DNA of 10,150 nt, taken from an uncultured Verrucomicrobiota bacterium. GTDB lineage: Bacteria; Verrucomicrobiota; Kiritimatiellia; RFP12; UBA1067. The notes under the pieces were generated by a model, which saw only the letters and a list, made by a program, of their open reading frames with translations, was not told the DNA's origin and made no database searches. Each line of letters opens with the position of its first letter. The stretch's first letter is position 1. The DNA is taken from NCBI GenBank assembly GCA_946628745.1, contig CAMOXA010000045.1, positions 1 to 10,150 of the forward strand, given 5' to 3'. Positions 1-6,777 of the stretch are shown here, one piece after another. The translations under genes were made by a program, and so were the position numbers.

Positions 1-809
1 TCGTCATCTGGCGCGTGCCGCGCGGCGAGTCGATCGTCTCGCCGCCGTCGCACTGTCCGAAATGCGGTGCGCCGATACGGTGGTGGCAGAACATCCCGAT
101 TGTCAGCTGGCTGGCGCTCGGCGGCCGGTGCGCAAGCTGCCGCGAGCCGATTTCGCCGCGGTACATGGTCGTGGAGGCGCTGGGCGGGGTGCTGTTCCTT
201 TGCGCATTCTGGCGGCTGGGCGCGATGATGCGGCCGTACGACGTTCTTTCGCCGTGGCTTTGGGCGGAGCTGGCGGTCTGGTGGGTCTGGATATCGCTGA
301 TGATCGCGGGTTCGTTCATAGACTTCGACCACAAACTCCTGCCGGACTTTGTCACGATAGGAGGCATGGCGCTCGGGTTTCTCTACGCGGCGCTGGAGCT
401 CGCGCGATTCGTCGCGACAACCCGCCTGGCCTCGCCGGACTGGTGGGACTATGGTTGCGGCTTCATCATGTCGGCCGCGGGGATGGCGCTTGGCTTCGGG
501 CTTTTGTGGCTCGTAAGGCATTTCGGCTCGAAGGCGTTCGGACGCGAGGCGATGGGAGAAGGGGACGTGTATCTGATGGGCGCGGTCGGCGCGATGTTCG
601 GACCGTTCGCCGTCCTCTTGACGCTCGTGCTTTCATCCGTCTTCGGATCCATCGTCGGCATCGCCATGCTGCTTTGGAAAAAGGCGCGCCTCGGCGGATT
701 CGCCGAAATACCCTACGGCCCGTACATATGTCTCGGGTGTCTGGCGTGGATGTTCCGCGGTCCGGAGATCGTCAAGTGGTATCTAAGCATTTCAGGACAC
801 AACAATTGA
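1..809 (+). CDS. pilD: Prepilin peptidase / N-methyltransferase (type IV pilin or type II secretion), 5'-truncated by the window edge
   Basis: Inner-membrane aspartyl protease that cleaves the leader of type IV prepilins or pseudopilins and usually N-methylates the new N-terminus. The frame is already open at base 3 and the first residues read V-I-W-R-V-P-R-G-E-S, which matches the family just after its first membrane segment. The gene therefore begins upstream, and the GTG at 15 is internal. Two zinc-binding pairs are present, CPKC (bases 54-65) and CASC, typical of the bifunctional methylating enzymes. The two catalytic aspartates are in IDFDHKLLPD (Asp codon 321-323) and in GEGD (Asp codon 564-566), followed by the usual glycine-rich stretch. 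Several hydrophobic segments and a C-terminal IPYGPYICLG motif complete the fold. No pilus genes are visible in the window, and the next gene follows after 25 bases. The family call is firm; which secretion or pilus system it serves is unknown. Confidence 0.95.
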   Translation, partial: VIWRVPRGESIVSPPSHCPKCGAPIRWWQNIPIVSWLALGGRCASCREPISPRYMVVEALGGVLFLCAFWRLGAMMRPYDVLSPWLWAELAVWWVWISLMIAGSFIDFDHKLLPDFVTIGGMALGFLYAALELARFVATTRLASPDWWDYGCGFIMSAAGMALGFGLLWLVRHFGSKAFGREAMGEGDVYLMGAVGAMFGPFAVLLTLVLSSVFGSIVGIAMLLWKKARLGGFAEIPYGPYICLGCLAWMFRGPEIVKWYLSISGHNN

Positions 810-819
810 ACAAACACAC

Positions 820-826
820 AGGAGGG
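820..826 (+). promoter_or_regulatory. Shine-Dalgarno site of upp
   Basis: AGGAGGG lies 8 bases before the ATG at 835. It is a near-perfect anti-16S match and fixes the upp start. The 25-base gap after the prepilin peptidase stop contains no recognisable promoter, so upp may be read through from upstream. Confidence 0.85.
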
Positions 827-834
827 AAACATCG

Positions 835-1461
835 ATGCATACAGTACTAAACCATCCGCTAGTAAGCCATCGCGTCACTCTGATGAGGGACCACGAAACA
901 CCACCGAAGCTGTTCCGCGAGCTCGTCAACGAGATAACGACGTTTCTCGCATACGAAGCGCTCCGAGACATACGCACGCGCCAGGTCGACGTTGTGACGC
1001 CGGTCGCGAAGACGAAGGGCGAGCGCGTCGACGAGCCTCGCATAATTCTGGTGCCGATTCTCCGCGCGGGGATGGGCATGCTCGACGCGATGCTGGATGT
1101 TCTGCCGTACGCGAAGGTCGGCGTTCTCGGCATGCAGCGCAACGAAGAGACTGCGGAACCAGTCCCCTACTACGCGAAGGTCCCGCCGGCGAAGAACGGC
1201 GAGGAGCTGGCGCTCGTGATCGACCCGATGCTGGCGACGGGCGGCAGCGCGTGCGACGCGGTCGCCCAGCTGAAGAAGCTCGGCTACAAGCGGATAAAGT
1301 TTCTCAATCTCATCAGCGCGCCGGAGGGTATCGCCAAGTTCGAGAAAGATCATCCGGACGTGCCGGTCTTCACGGCCGCTAAAGACGAGCGTCTCAACTC
1401 CCATTTCTACATAGTGCCCGGTCTCGGCGACGCGGGCGACAGAATATTCGGCACTCTTTAA
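835..1461 (+). CDS. upp: Uracil phosphoribosyltransferase
   Basis: Cytosolic pyrimidine salvage enzyme: uracil + PRPP gives UMP + diphosphate. At 208 residues it has the standard length of bacterial Upp. The PRPP-binding loop reads VIDPMLATGGS. The C-terminal uracil-binding signature YIVPGLGDAGDRIFGT is nearly identical to that of E. coli Upp and separates it from purine phosphoribosyltransferases. Other family blocks visible are VPILRAGMGMLDA and RNEETAEPVPYY. The start is set by the strong ribosome site at 820-826. A nucleobase permease gene follows after 28 bases, consistent with a salvage operon. Six of its eleven isoleucines are ATA codons, high for a GC-rich gene. Confidence 0.97.
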   Translation: MHTVLNHPLVSHRVTLMRDHETPPKLFRELVNEITTFLAYEALRDIRTRQVDVVTPVAKTKGERVDEPRIILVPILRAGMGMLDAMLDVLPYAKVGVLGMQRNEETAEPVPYYAKVPPAKNGEELALVIDPMLATGGSACDAVAQLKKLGYKRIKFLNLISAPEGIAKFEKDHPDVPVFTAAKDERLNSHFYIVPGLGDAGDRIFGTL

Positions 1462-1489
1462 CCGCAACATCAGCAAAGGACTGTACGCG

Positions 1490-3184
1490 ATGGACACCAA
1501 CAACATAGACAACAAGGCCGTGCTGGAGGCGATCCGCCGACTTGAGGCCGGCATTCTCGAGGACGGCAGGGTCGACAAGGCCGAAACCGAGATACTCCTC
1601 GATTTCGCGAAACCGCTCGCGGCGGCAAACCCTGACATGGCAGATTTCGTCCGGGCGCTCGAAGACGTGCGGGCGGACGGGGTCATAACAGCCGACGAAT
1701 CGATGCGCATCGCGGCGCATCTCAAGTGGCTGGCCCGCGAGACGGCGCCTACGAAGCCGGACACCGGCTTTCTGGGCAGGCTCTTCAAACTCAACACCAA
1801 CCGCACGACAGTCAAGACCGAGATTGTCGCGGGGCTTACGACGTTCATGACGATGGCGTACATTCTGGCCGTCAATCCGAACATGCTTTCCGCAGCGGGG
1901 ATTCCGCGCGGCGGCGTGTTCATGGCGACGGCGGTGGCGGCTGTCGTCGGCACGATGCTGATGGCGTTCATGTCGAACTACCCGTTTGTCCTCGCGCCAG
2001 GCATGGGGCTGAACGCGTTTCTGGCATACACCGTTGTGTTGACCATGGGGTACAGCTGGCAGTTCGCGCTGCTCGCGGTGTTCGTCGAGGGGCTTGTCTT
2101 TCTGGCGCTGTCGCTGACGCCGGTCAGGGAAGGCATATTCAATTCGATACCGCTGACATTGAAGAGGGCCGTCGCGGCCGGCATAGGACTGTTCATATGC
2201 TTTATCGCGCTGCAGACGTCGAAAATAGTGGTGGACAATCCGGCGACGCTCGTCTCGCTCGTCAAGTTCAATCAGGTGGACATCCACACCCAGGGCATAA
2301 CAGCCATTCTCGCTCTTGCCGGCACGGTGCTTACCGGCTTCATGCTCGTAAAGCGGTGGAAGGGGGCGATACTGTTCGGAATTCTCGCGACGTGGGTCGC
2401 GGGCATGATTGCGGAAGCGACCGGGCTTTTCACGCCCAATCCGGCGGCCGGGTATTTCTCGACATATCCGAGCTTCTCCATGGGCGACATCTCCAAAACG
2501 ATTGACGAGTTCGCTTCGACGGTCGGCGCCGTGTTTTCGTCTGCATCGTGGACGCACACGGTAGACGGGAACGTTGTCGGCTCCGGCTGGAGTCTCGCCA
2601 AGTCCGTCGATTTCTTCGTGGTGATGTTCGCGTTTTTCTTCGTCGATCTTTTCGACACGTTGGGCACGCTTATCGGCGTTTCGATGAAAGGCGGCTTTCT
2701 CGACAAGGAAGGCAAGCTGCCGCGCATTTCCGGCGCTCTTTGCGCCGACGCGATAGCGACCTCTGTCGGTGCGGTATTGGGCACGTCTACGACTACGACA
2801 TTCGTCGAGTCGGCGTCCGGCGTCGTGGCCGGCGGCAAGACTGGTCTTACCGCGCTCACGTCGGCGGCTCTTTTCGCGCTCGCGATCCTGTTCGCGCCGA
2901 TATTCCTCGCGATACCTGGCTTCGCCACGGCTCCCGCGCTCATAATCGTAGGCTATATGATGATATCTTCCTGCGCCGATATCGAATGGCGCGACGCCGG
3001 GGAGGCGGTGCCTGCGTTTCTCACTATTGTCGCGATGCCGTTCACCTACTCGATATCCGAAGGCATCATGTTCGGCATCATATCGTACACGGCGATAAAT
3101 GCAATCGCCGGCAAGTTCAAACGCATCCACTGGATCATGTACGTGCTGACGGCTCTGTTCGTCGCAAAGTACGTAATGATGTGA
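1490..3184 (+). CDS. NCS2-family nucleobase permease (AzgA/PbuG/GhxP type) with an extra N-terminal domain
   Basis: Inner-membrane proton-coupled transporter for nucleobases; characterised relatives carry guanine, hypoxanthine or adenine. The transporter part spans about residues 97-564. It carries AzgA-branch signatures: TTFMTMAYILAVNPN (117-131), LAPGMGLNAF (168-177), FVDLFDTLGTLIGVS (384-398) and GTSTTTTFVESASG (431-444). About twelve or more hydrophobic segments can be seen. At 564 residues it is over 100 longer than the usual 430-450. Most of the excess is a soluble N-terminal region with two copies of a D-G-x-[VI]-x-x-x-E helix-loop-helix pattern (D25/E32 and D63/E70). There is also a small polar insertion near residues 330-370. 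AAAGGA at 1475-1480 supports the start. It follows upp by 28 bases. The family is clear; the exact base is inferred, and uracil is possible because of upp. Confidence 0.93.
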   Translation: MDTNNIDNKAVLEAIRRLEAGILEDGRVDKAETEILLDFAKPLAAANPDMADFVRALEDVRADGVITADESMRIAAHLKWLARETAPTKPDTGFLGRLFKLNTNRTTVKTEIVAGLTTFMTMAYILAVNPNMLSAAGIPRGGVFMATAVAAVVGTMLMAFMSNYPFVLAPGMGLNAFLAYTVVLTMGYSWQFALLAVFVEGLVFLALSLTPVREGIFNSIPLTLKRAVAAGIGLFICFIALQTSKIVVDNPATLVSLVKFNQVDIHTQGITAILALAGTVLTGFMLVKRWKGAILFGILATWVAGMIAEATGLFTPNPAAGYFSTYPSFSMGDISKTIDEFASTVGAVFSSASWTHTVDGNVVGSGWSLAKSVDFFVVMFAFFFVDLFDTLGTLIGVSMKGGFLDKEGKLPRISGALCADAIATSVGAVLGTSTTTTFVESASGVVAGGKTGLTALTSAALFALAILFAPIFLAIPGFATAPALIIVGYMMISSCADIEWRDAGEAVPAFLTIVAMPFTYSISEGIMFGIISYTAINAIAGKFKRIHWIMYVLTALFVAKYVMM

Positions 3185-3191
3185 GTCGAAC

Positions 3192-3196
3192 AGGAG
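3192..3196 (+). promoter_or_regulatory. Shine-Dalgarno site of the FabG-like gene
   Basis: AGGAG, 7 bases before the ATG at 3204, within the 19-base gap after the permease stop. It supports this start and continued co-transcription. Confidence 0.7.
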
Positions 3197-3203
3197 TCTC
3201 GCG

Positions 3204-3935
3204 ATGGCCAAGCGCATAATAGTGACAGGTTCCGACAGGGGAATCGGGCGGGCGATCGTTCTGGACCTTGCGCGCGCCGGCTACGACCCGGTCGTGCATT
3301 GCGTGCGCGATCGCGCCGCCGCCGATGCGCTCGCGGCGGAACTGAAGGCGCTTGGCCTTTCGGGGGACGTCCTTCAGTTCGATGTCGCCGACCGCGAGGC
3401 CGCCCGCGTCTCGCTGGAAGGCTGGCTCGCCGCGAACGGTGCGCCGTACGGCATCGTGCTGAACGCGGGCATCGCAATCGACAGCACTTTCCCGGCCATG
3501 GACGGCGACGTGTGGGATCGCGTCCTCGGCGTCGACCTCGACTCGTTCTACAATGTCCTAAAGCCGCTCGTCCTGCCGATGGTCCTGGCGCATGTGCGTG
3601 GGCGCATTGTCGTCATTACATCGCTTTCAGGCGTCTGCGGCAACCGCGGCCAGACGAACTACGCCGCCGCGAAAGCCGGGCTTGCCGGTGCGGCGAAATC
3701 GCTCGCTGTCGAGCTGGCGCAGCGCGGCATAACCGTCAATTGCGTCGCGCCGGGGATCATAGAGACGGACATGACGAAAGATTCCGCCACCGAAGAAGCG
3801 CTCAAAGCCATACCGATGCGGCGTTTCGGCCGGCCGGAGGAGGTCGCCGCGGCGGTAAGGTTTCTCGTTTCCGAAGAAGCGTCCTATGTCACCAGGCAGA
3901 TATTGCAGGTCGACGGCGGCATGGCGCAACCGTGA
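3204..3935 (+). CDS. 3-oxoacyl-ACP reductase of the FabG2 / aryl-polyene (ApeQ-like) type, SDR family
   Basis: Short-chain dehydrogenase/reductase, 243 residues, expected to reduce 3-oxoacyl-ACP to 3-hydroxyacyl-ACP with NADPH in the cytosol. The Rossmann motif TGSDRGIG is at 8-15, the NAG motif at 87-89, and catalytic S140, Y153 and K157 lie in the SLSGVCGNRGQTNYAAAKAG block. The C-terminus has PMRRFGRPEEVA and YVTRQILQVDGGM. The wording around GIVLNAGIAID, FYNVLKPLVLPM and YVTRQ resembles, from memory, the FabG2 branch found in aryl-polyene clusters more than housekeeping FabG. No ketosynthase, dehydratase or acyl carrier gene is nearby. The position of the fourth catalytic residue (Asn in E. 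coli FabG, in an N-L motif) is Asp here (D111, in VDLDSF). A general SDR with another substrate cannot be excluded. Confidence 0.85.
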   Translation: MAKRIIVTGSDRGIGRAIVLDLARAGYDPVVHCVRDRAAADALAAELKALGLSGDVLQFDVADREAARVSLEGWLAANGAPYGIVLNAGIAIDSTFPAMDGDVWDRVLGVDLDSFYNVLKPLVLPMVLAHVRGRIVVITSLSGVCGNRGQTNYAAAKAGLAGAAKSLAVELAQRGITVNCVAPGIIETDMTKDSATEEALKAIPMRRFGRPEEVAAAVRFLVSEEASYVTRQILQVDGGMAQP

Positions 3936-3940
3936 ACAAC

Positions 3941-3948
3941 AAAGGAGG
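3941..3948 (+). promoter_or_regulatory. Strong Shine-Dalgarno site fixing the start at 3955
   Basis: AAAGGAGG with a 6-base spacer to ATG 3955. The open frame extends upstream to an ATG at 3886 inside the FabG-like gene, but that part overlaps coding sequence and has no ribosome site, so 3955 is chosen. Confidence 0.9.
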
Positions 3949-3954
3949 TTTGCA

Positions 3955-4443
3955 ATGAAACTTAAAATCAACAAGGATTTTCTCAAACGTCATCTCTTTG
4001 CGCTGGCGGTGTTTGCTGTGCTTGGATGCTGGTTCGGCTACGACGCGTTCGTGAGGTATCCGTCCACGCCGGCCCGCGCGCTGTACGCTTCGATCGAGAA
4101 GCAGGATCCGCCAGAGACGATGACAGAGGCGCAGCTCGAATCGTTCAAGGCCCAGAAAGCGTCCACGCAACGCATTCTCGCCATTCTGACGCTTGGCGCG
4201 GCCGCGGCGGTAGGGCTGCATCTGCTGGCGGTCGCGGGCTTCAAGTTCTCGTTCGACGACGACGGATTCGTTCTCTCCGGACGGCGTTTCAAGTGGTCCG
4301 ATATCGGCAAGACCGACGAATCTAAATGGGAGTCGAAACGCATACTCGTCATTTCCGGGGCGGGGTGGAGCGCGAAGCTCGATGCTTGGCACCACGAGGG
4401 GGTGAAAGAGTTTCGCGAGACCATGAAAGGCAAGGTGCTGTGA
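3955..4443 (+). CDS. Small two-pass membrane protein with a cytosolic C-terminal domain, function unknown
   Basis: Not recognised as a named family. The 162-residue product has a basic N-terminus (MKLKINKDFLKRH) and a first membrane segment at about residues 13-31. A loop of about 40 mostly polar residues, probably periplasmic, follows (32-72). The second membrane segment is at about 74-96, rich in Ala, Leu and Gly. The tail at 97-162 (beginning FKFSFDDDGFVLSGRRFKW) looks like alternating short beta strands ending in a helix (HHEGVKEFRETM). That pattern resembles small membrane-anchored PH-like domains, but this is shape reasoning, not a sequence match. It has a near-perfect ribosome site. 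Its stop is only 2 bases from the start of the secreted esterase-like gene, so the two are likely co-expressed and translationally coupled. Confidence 0.75.
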   Translation: MKLKINKDFLKRHLFALAVFAVLGCWFGYDAFVRYPSTPARALYASIEKQDPPETMTEAQLESFKAQKASTQRILAILTLGAAAAVGLHLLAVAGFKFSFDDDGFVLSGRRFKWSDIGKTDESKWESKRILVISGAGWSAKLDAWHHEGVKEFRETMKGKVL

Positions 4444-4445
4444 AC

Positions 4446-6716
4446 ATGAAGTCCGCCATAGCATTCGTCGCAGCATCCGTCGCGCTCGCCGCCGCAGCCG
4501 CACTGGCGGCCGACGAACAGCCCGCCGCTGAAAAACCGGCCGAAAAGCCGGTCGATTTCGCCGTTGTCGCCAGCAACGCCTGGCTCAAGTGCACGACCGG
4601 CAAACCGGCCGTCGACTACGCCGCGGAAGAGGACATGAAATTCACTTTCTCGTTTCTCGGCGTCACGAACGACATCCCCAAAGGCAAGTATTTGTGGCGA
4701 TGGACCCGTCGCGCGGAAGGAGCGGATGAGACAACGGGAACGCATCCGCTCGAAAAGAAGCCCTTTGAATACACTACAAAGCTCGAATCGCCCGGCTTCG
4801 TACGCGTCGACGTGCAGATTGTCACGGCGGACGGCAAGCCGTTCGAGAAGGTCTCGGGCAAGACAAAGAGCCCGCTCTTTCTGCGTTGCGGCGCCGGTGC
4901 CGGCATTGAAGCACTGGAGCCGCCGGCCGTGCCGAAGGATTACGCCAGACAGTTGAAAGAACTGAAAAAGCAGCTGACGAAAGTTTCCCCGACGCAGTAC
5001 AAGAAAATTGCGCGCGAAGACGCCACTCCCGCCGGGGTGAAGGCATACAAAATATATTCCGTCACAGTGCCAGCGCTGCCCGACAATCCCGTGTCCGGAT
5101 ATCTGACGATCCCTGAAGGAGCGGTTTCGGACGGGATGAAATATCCGTGCCGTCTTGAGATGGCCGCGTGCGCCGCGGGAGCGAAGCAGGCCCTGCCGGA
5201 CGCCCGCAACGTGCCGACGGACGAAATAGTCTTTGTCATGGCGTACGATCCCGGCAAGCCCGATGCGCGCGACGAGGCTTTCATGACATCTCTGTATCTG
5301 CGCGTCGTCCGCTCGCTGCAGTTCCTGAAATCGCTGCCGGAATGGAACGGGATCACTCTTTCGGCACGCGGCTGGGGAATGTCCGGCATGATGGCGATCT
5401 GGGCGGCCGGGTGCGACGAAGGCGTCACGAAGATCGAATGCGGACTCGTCGAACGCTGCCGCAGCGAGATGCTGGATCCCGCCCTCGTCGCCGGGCAGAT
5501 ACCAGATTCATGCATGGTCGACATCAAGCGCGCGTCCCTCGGCGACGACGCTCGCAAGCCTGCCGACGCTGCTGTGCTATGGAACGCGCTCAAATGCGAC
5601 CGGCGCATAACCTGGGTGCAGGCGTCGGACGGATGGAACATTCCGCGCGGATATCCGGGGCGCGACATCGTAAAGGAGACGATCCGGCCTGTCGGATACC
5701 GCAACATGGACGCGAAGCATGTAATGGACATACGCGGCAAACCCGGTCCGCATTTCACGGACCCCGAGTTCTCGCTTCGCGACAAAATCGTTGTCGAGGC
5801 GATTGTCGATTATTCCAAGCCTCGCACGGTGAAACCGGAGGAGATAGGCACTTTCCGCACATATTCTCTTAGGGCGGAAAAGCCCGTAGAGGTCTATGCG
5901 GTGATTCCCGAACGCAAACCGAAAGACAAGCCCTGGGAGAAGTTTCTGACGGAACATCTCGGCGAAAAAGGCGGCGGTTTCTCGTTCCCGTTCTATCTCG
6001 ACGCGGGAATGGCTCTGCCGCCGCCCGACGCGCTGCCATGGTTCCATGTCGCCGATGTCGACGGGATTGTCCGCTATTCCGGTCCGAGCCAGGATTCGGC
6101 GCTGTCGGTCGCGCGCAACCTCGTCGCGGACCTGCCGGCTGGCGATCCCGTTTTCGCATACGCGAAGCCGGATCTTCTCAAAGACGACATCGCCAAGCTG
6201 GTCAAATCGAAGCTTGCAGGGTCGCGGCTCTACAAAGGCGTGGAGTCGCTGGCGAAACGGTATTCGCGCACAGACAAAGCCCGGGCGGAAGAGGCGAAGC
6301 ATCTCATGCTCGGCATGCGCCAGGCGAACGAAATGCGCATCATTGCGATACAGACTCTGTTCGGCCAGCGCGCCAGCCTCGCGTACAACAGGTTGAACGA
6401 ATTCGCGAAGGCGTGGCCTGAAATAGAGACGCATCCGACAGTGAAATCCCTGAGGACGTCCGTTTCGTCGAATCCCGACATCGTGAAACTCGCCAAGATA
6501 GAGAGCGATCTTCGCCGTCTCAACGCCTGGCATCCGACAAAGAACATGGATATAAAAAAGAAGGAATCCGAGATGTCCGCCCTGAGAGCAAAAGTCGCCC
6601 GGTTCGCCGCGTCCAAAAACATCCAGACGCAGGGCGAGGCGATGCTGCTGCAGGCCGACATCGACAATCCGCCGCAGGAGGAGGACCCGTCCCGGGACTC
6701 CGGGCAGGGAGAGTGA
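4446..6716 (+). CDS. Secreted multi-domain protein: Ig-like + acetylxylan-esterase-like alpha/beta hydrolase + degenerate thioredoxin-like segment + helical tail
   Basis: A 756-residue exported protein. Residues 1-22 form a Sec signal peptide (K2, then an Ala/Val-rich core, cleavage near ALA-AD). A Lys/Pro/Glu-rich linker follows. Residues 40-150 look like the beta-sandwich preceding many PVC-group and Bacteroidetes acetylxylan esterases. Residues 165-455 resemble the AXE1/cephalosporin-C deacetylase hydrolase. The nucleophile elbow is GWGMSGM (S313), with D395 in ASDGWNIP and H436 in GPHF as acid and base candidates. Their spacing roughly matches the family, but the last Gly of GxSxG is Met315. 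Residues 480-562 end in WFHVADVDGIVRYSG, like the late strands of a thioredoxin fold, with no CxxC. Residues 570-735 are helical and charged. The open frame extends up to 4326, but the signal peptide and gene overlap favour ATG 4446, with weak site AAGGTG at 4432-4437. Likely role: deacetylating plant polysaccharide outside the cytoplasm; activity is uncertain. Confidence 0.72.
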   Translation: MKSAIAFVAASVALAAAAALAADEQPAAEKPAEKPVDFAVVASNAWLKCTTGKPAVDYAAEEDMKFTFSFLGVTNDIPKGKYLWRWTRRAEGADETTGTHPLEKKPFEYTTKLESPGFVRVDVQIVTADGKPFEKVSGKTKSPLFLRCGAGAGIEALEPPAVPKDYARQLKELKKQLTKVSPTQYKKIAREDATPAGVKAYKIYSVTVPALPDNPVSGYLTIPEGAVSDGMKYPCRLEMAACAAGAKQALPDARNVPTDEIVFVMAYDPGKPDARDEAFMTSLYLRVVRSLQFLKSLPEWNGITLSARGWGMSGMMAIWAAGCDEGVTKIECGLVERCRSEMLDPALVAGQIPDSCMVDIKRASLGDDARKPADAAVLWNALKCDRRITWVQASDGWNIPRGYPGRDIVKETIRPVGYRNMDAKHVMDIRGKPGPHFTDPEFSLRDKIVVEAIVDYSKPRTVKPEEIGTFRTYSLRAEKPVEVYAVIPERKPKDKPWEKFLTEHLGEKGGGFSFPFYLDAGMALPPPDALPWFHVADVDGIVRYSGPSQDSALSVARNLVADLPAGDPVFAYAKPDLLKDDIAKLVKSKLAGSRLYKGVESLAKRYSRTDKARAEEAKHLMLGMRQANEMRIIAIQTLFGQRASLAYNRLNEFAKAWPEIETHPTVKSLRTSVSSNPDIVKLAKIESDLRRLNAWHPTKNMDIKKKESEMSALRAKVARFAASKNIQTQGEAMLLQADIDNPPQEEDPSRDSGQGE

Positions 6717-6762
6717 CAGGCCCGACGCGGTGCGAAACGGTTTTGCAACCCAAAAACAAGAC

Positions 6763-6770
6763 AAAGGAGA
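6763..6770 (+). promoter_or_regulatory. Shine-Dalgarno site fixing the Gfo/Idh/MocA start at 6778
   Basis: AAAGGAGA, 7 bases before ATG 6778. An in-frame ATG at 6730 would add 16 residues ahead of the twin-arginine leader and lacks a ribosome site. The 61-base gap at 6717-6777 shows no clear promoter or terminator. Confidence 0.85.
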
Positions 6771-6777
6771 ATCGAGA

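Noticed and set aside
810..834. Promoter in the gap before upp (TTGAAC at 805-810)
   Set aside because: No -10 element at a suitable distance before the ATG, and the gap is only 25 bases.
62..850. Second forward frame of about 260 codons overlapping the prepilin peptidase
   Set aside because: Arg-rich and motif-free, while the other frame has the zinc pairs and both catalytic aspartates.
1394..3217. Long open frame on the reverse strand (about 600 codons) opposite the permease
   Set aside because: The translation is Arg/His/Glu-rich without any recognisable motif. It lies opposite a gene with unmistakable NCS2 signatures. It is a GC-rich shadow frame.
4326..4445. Upstream in-frame start for the secreted esterase-like protein
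   Set aside because: It overlaps the membrane-protein gene by over 100 bases and would bury a good signal peptide 40 residues inside. ATG 4446 starts exactly at that signal peptide.
6691..6704. CCCGG-GACT-CCGGG hairpin near the end of the secreted-protein gene as a terminator
   Set aside because: Only a 5-base stem, inside coding sequence and with no T-run afterwards.
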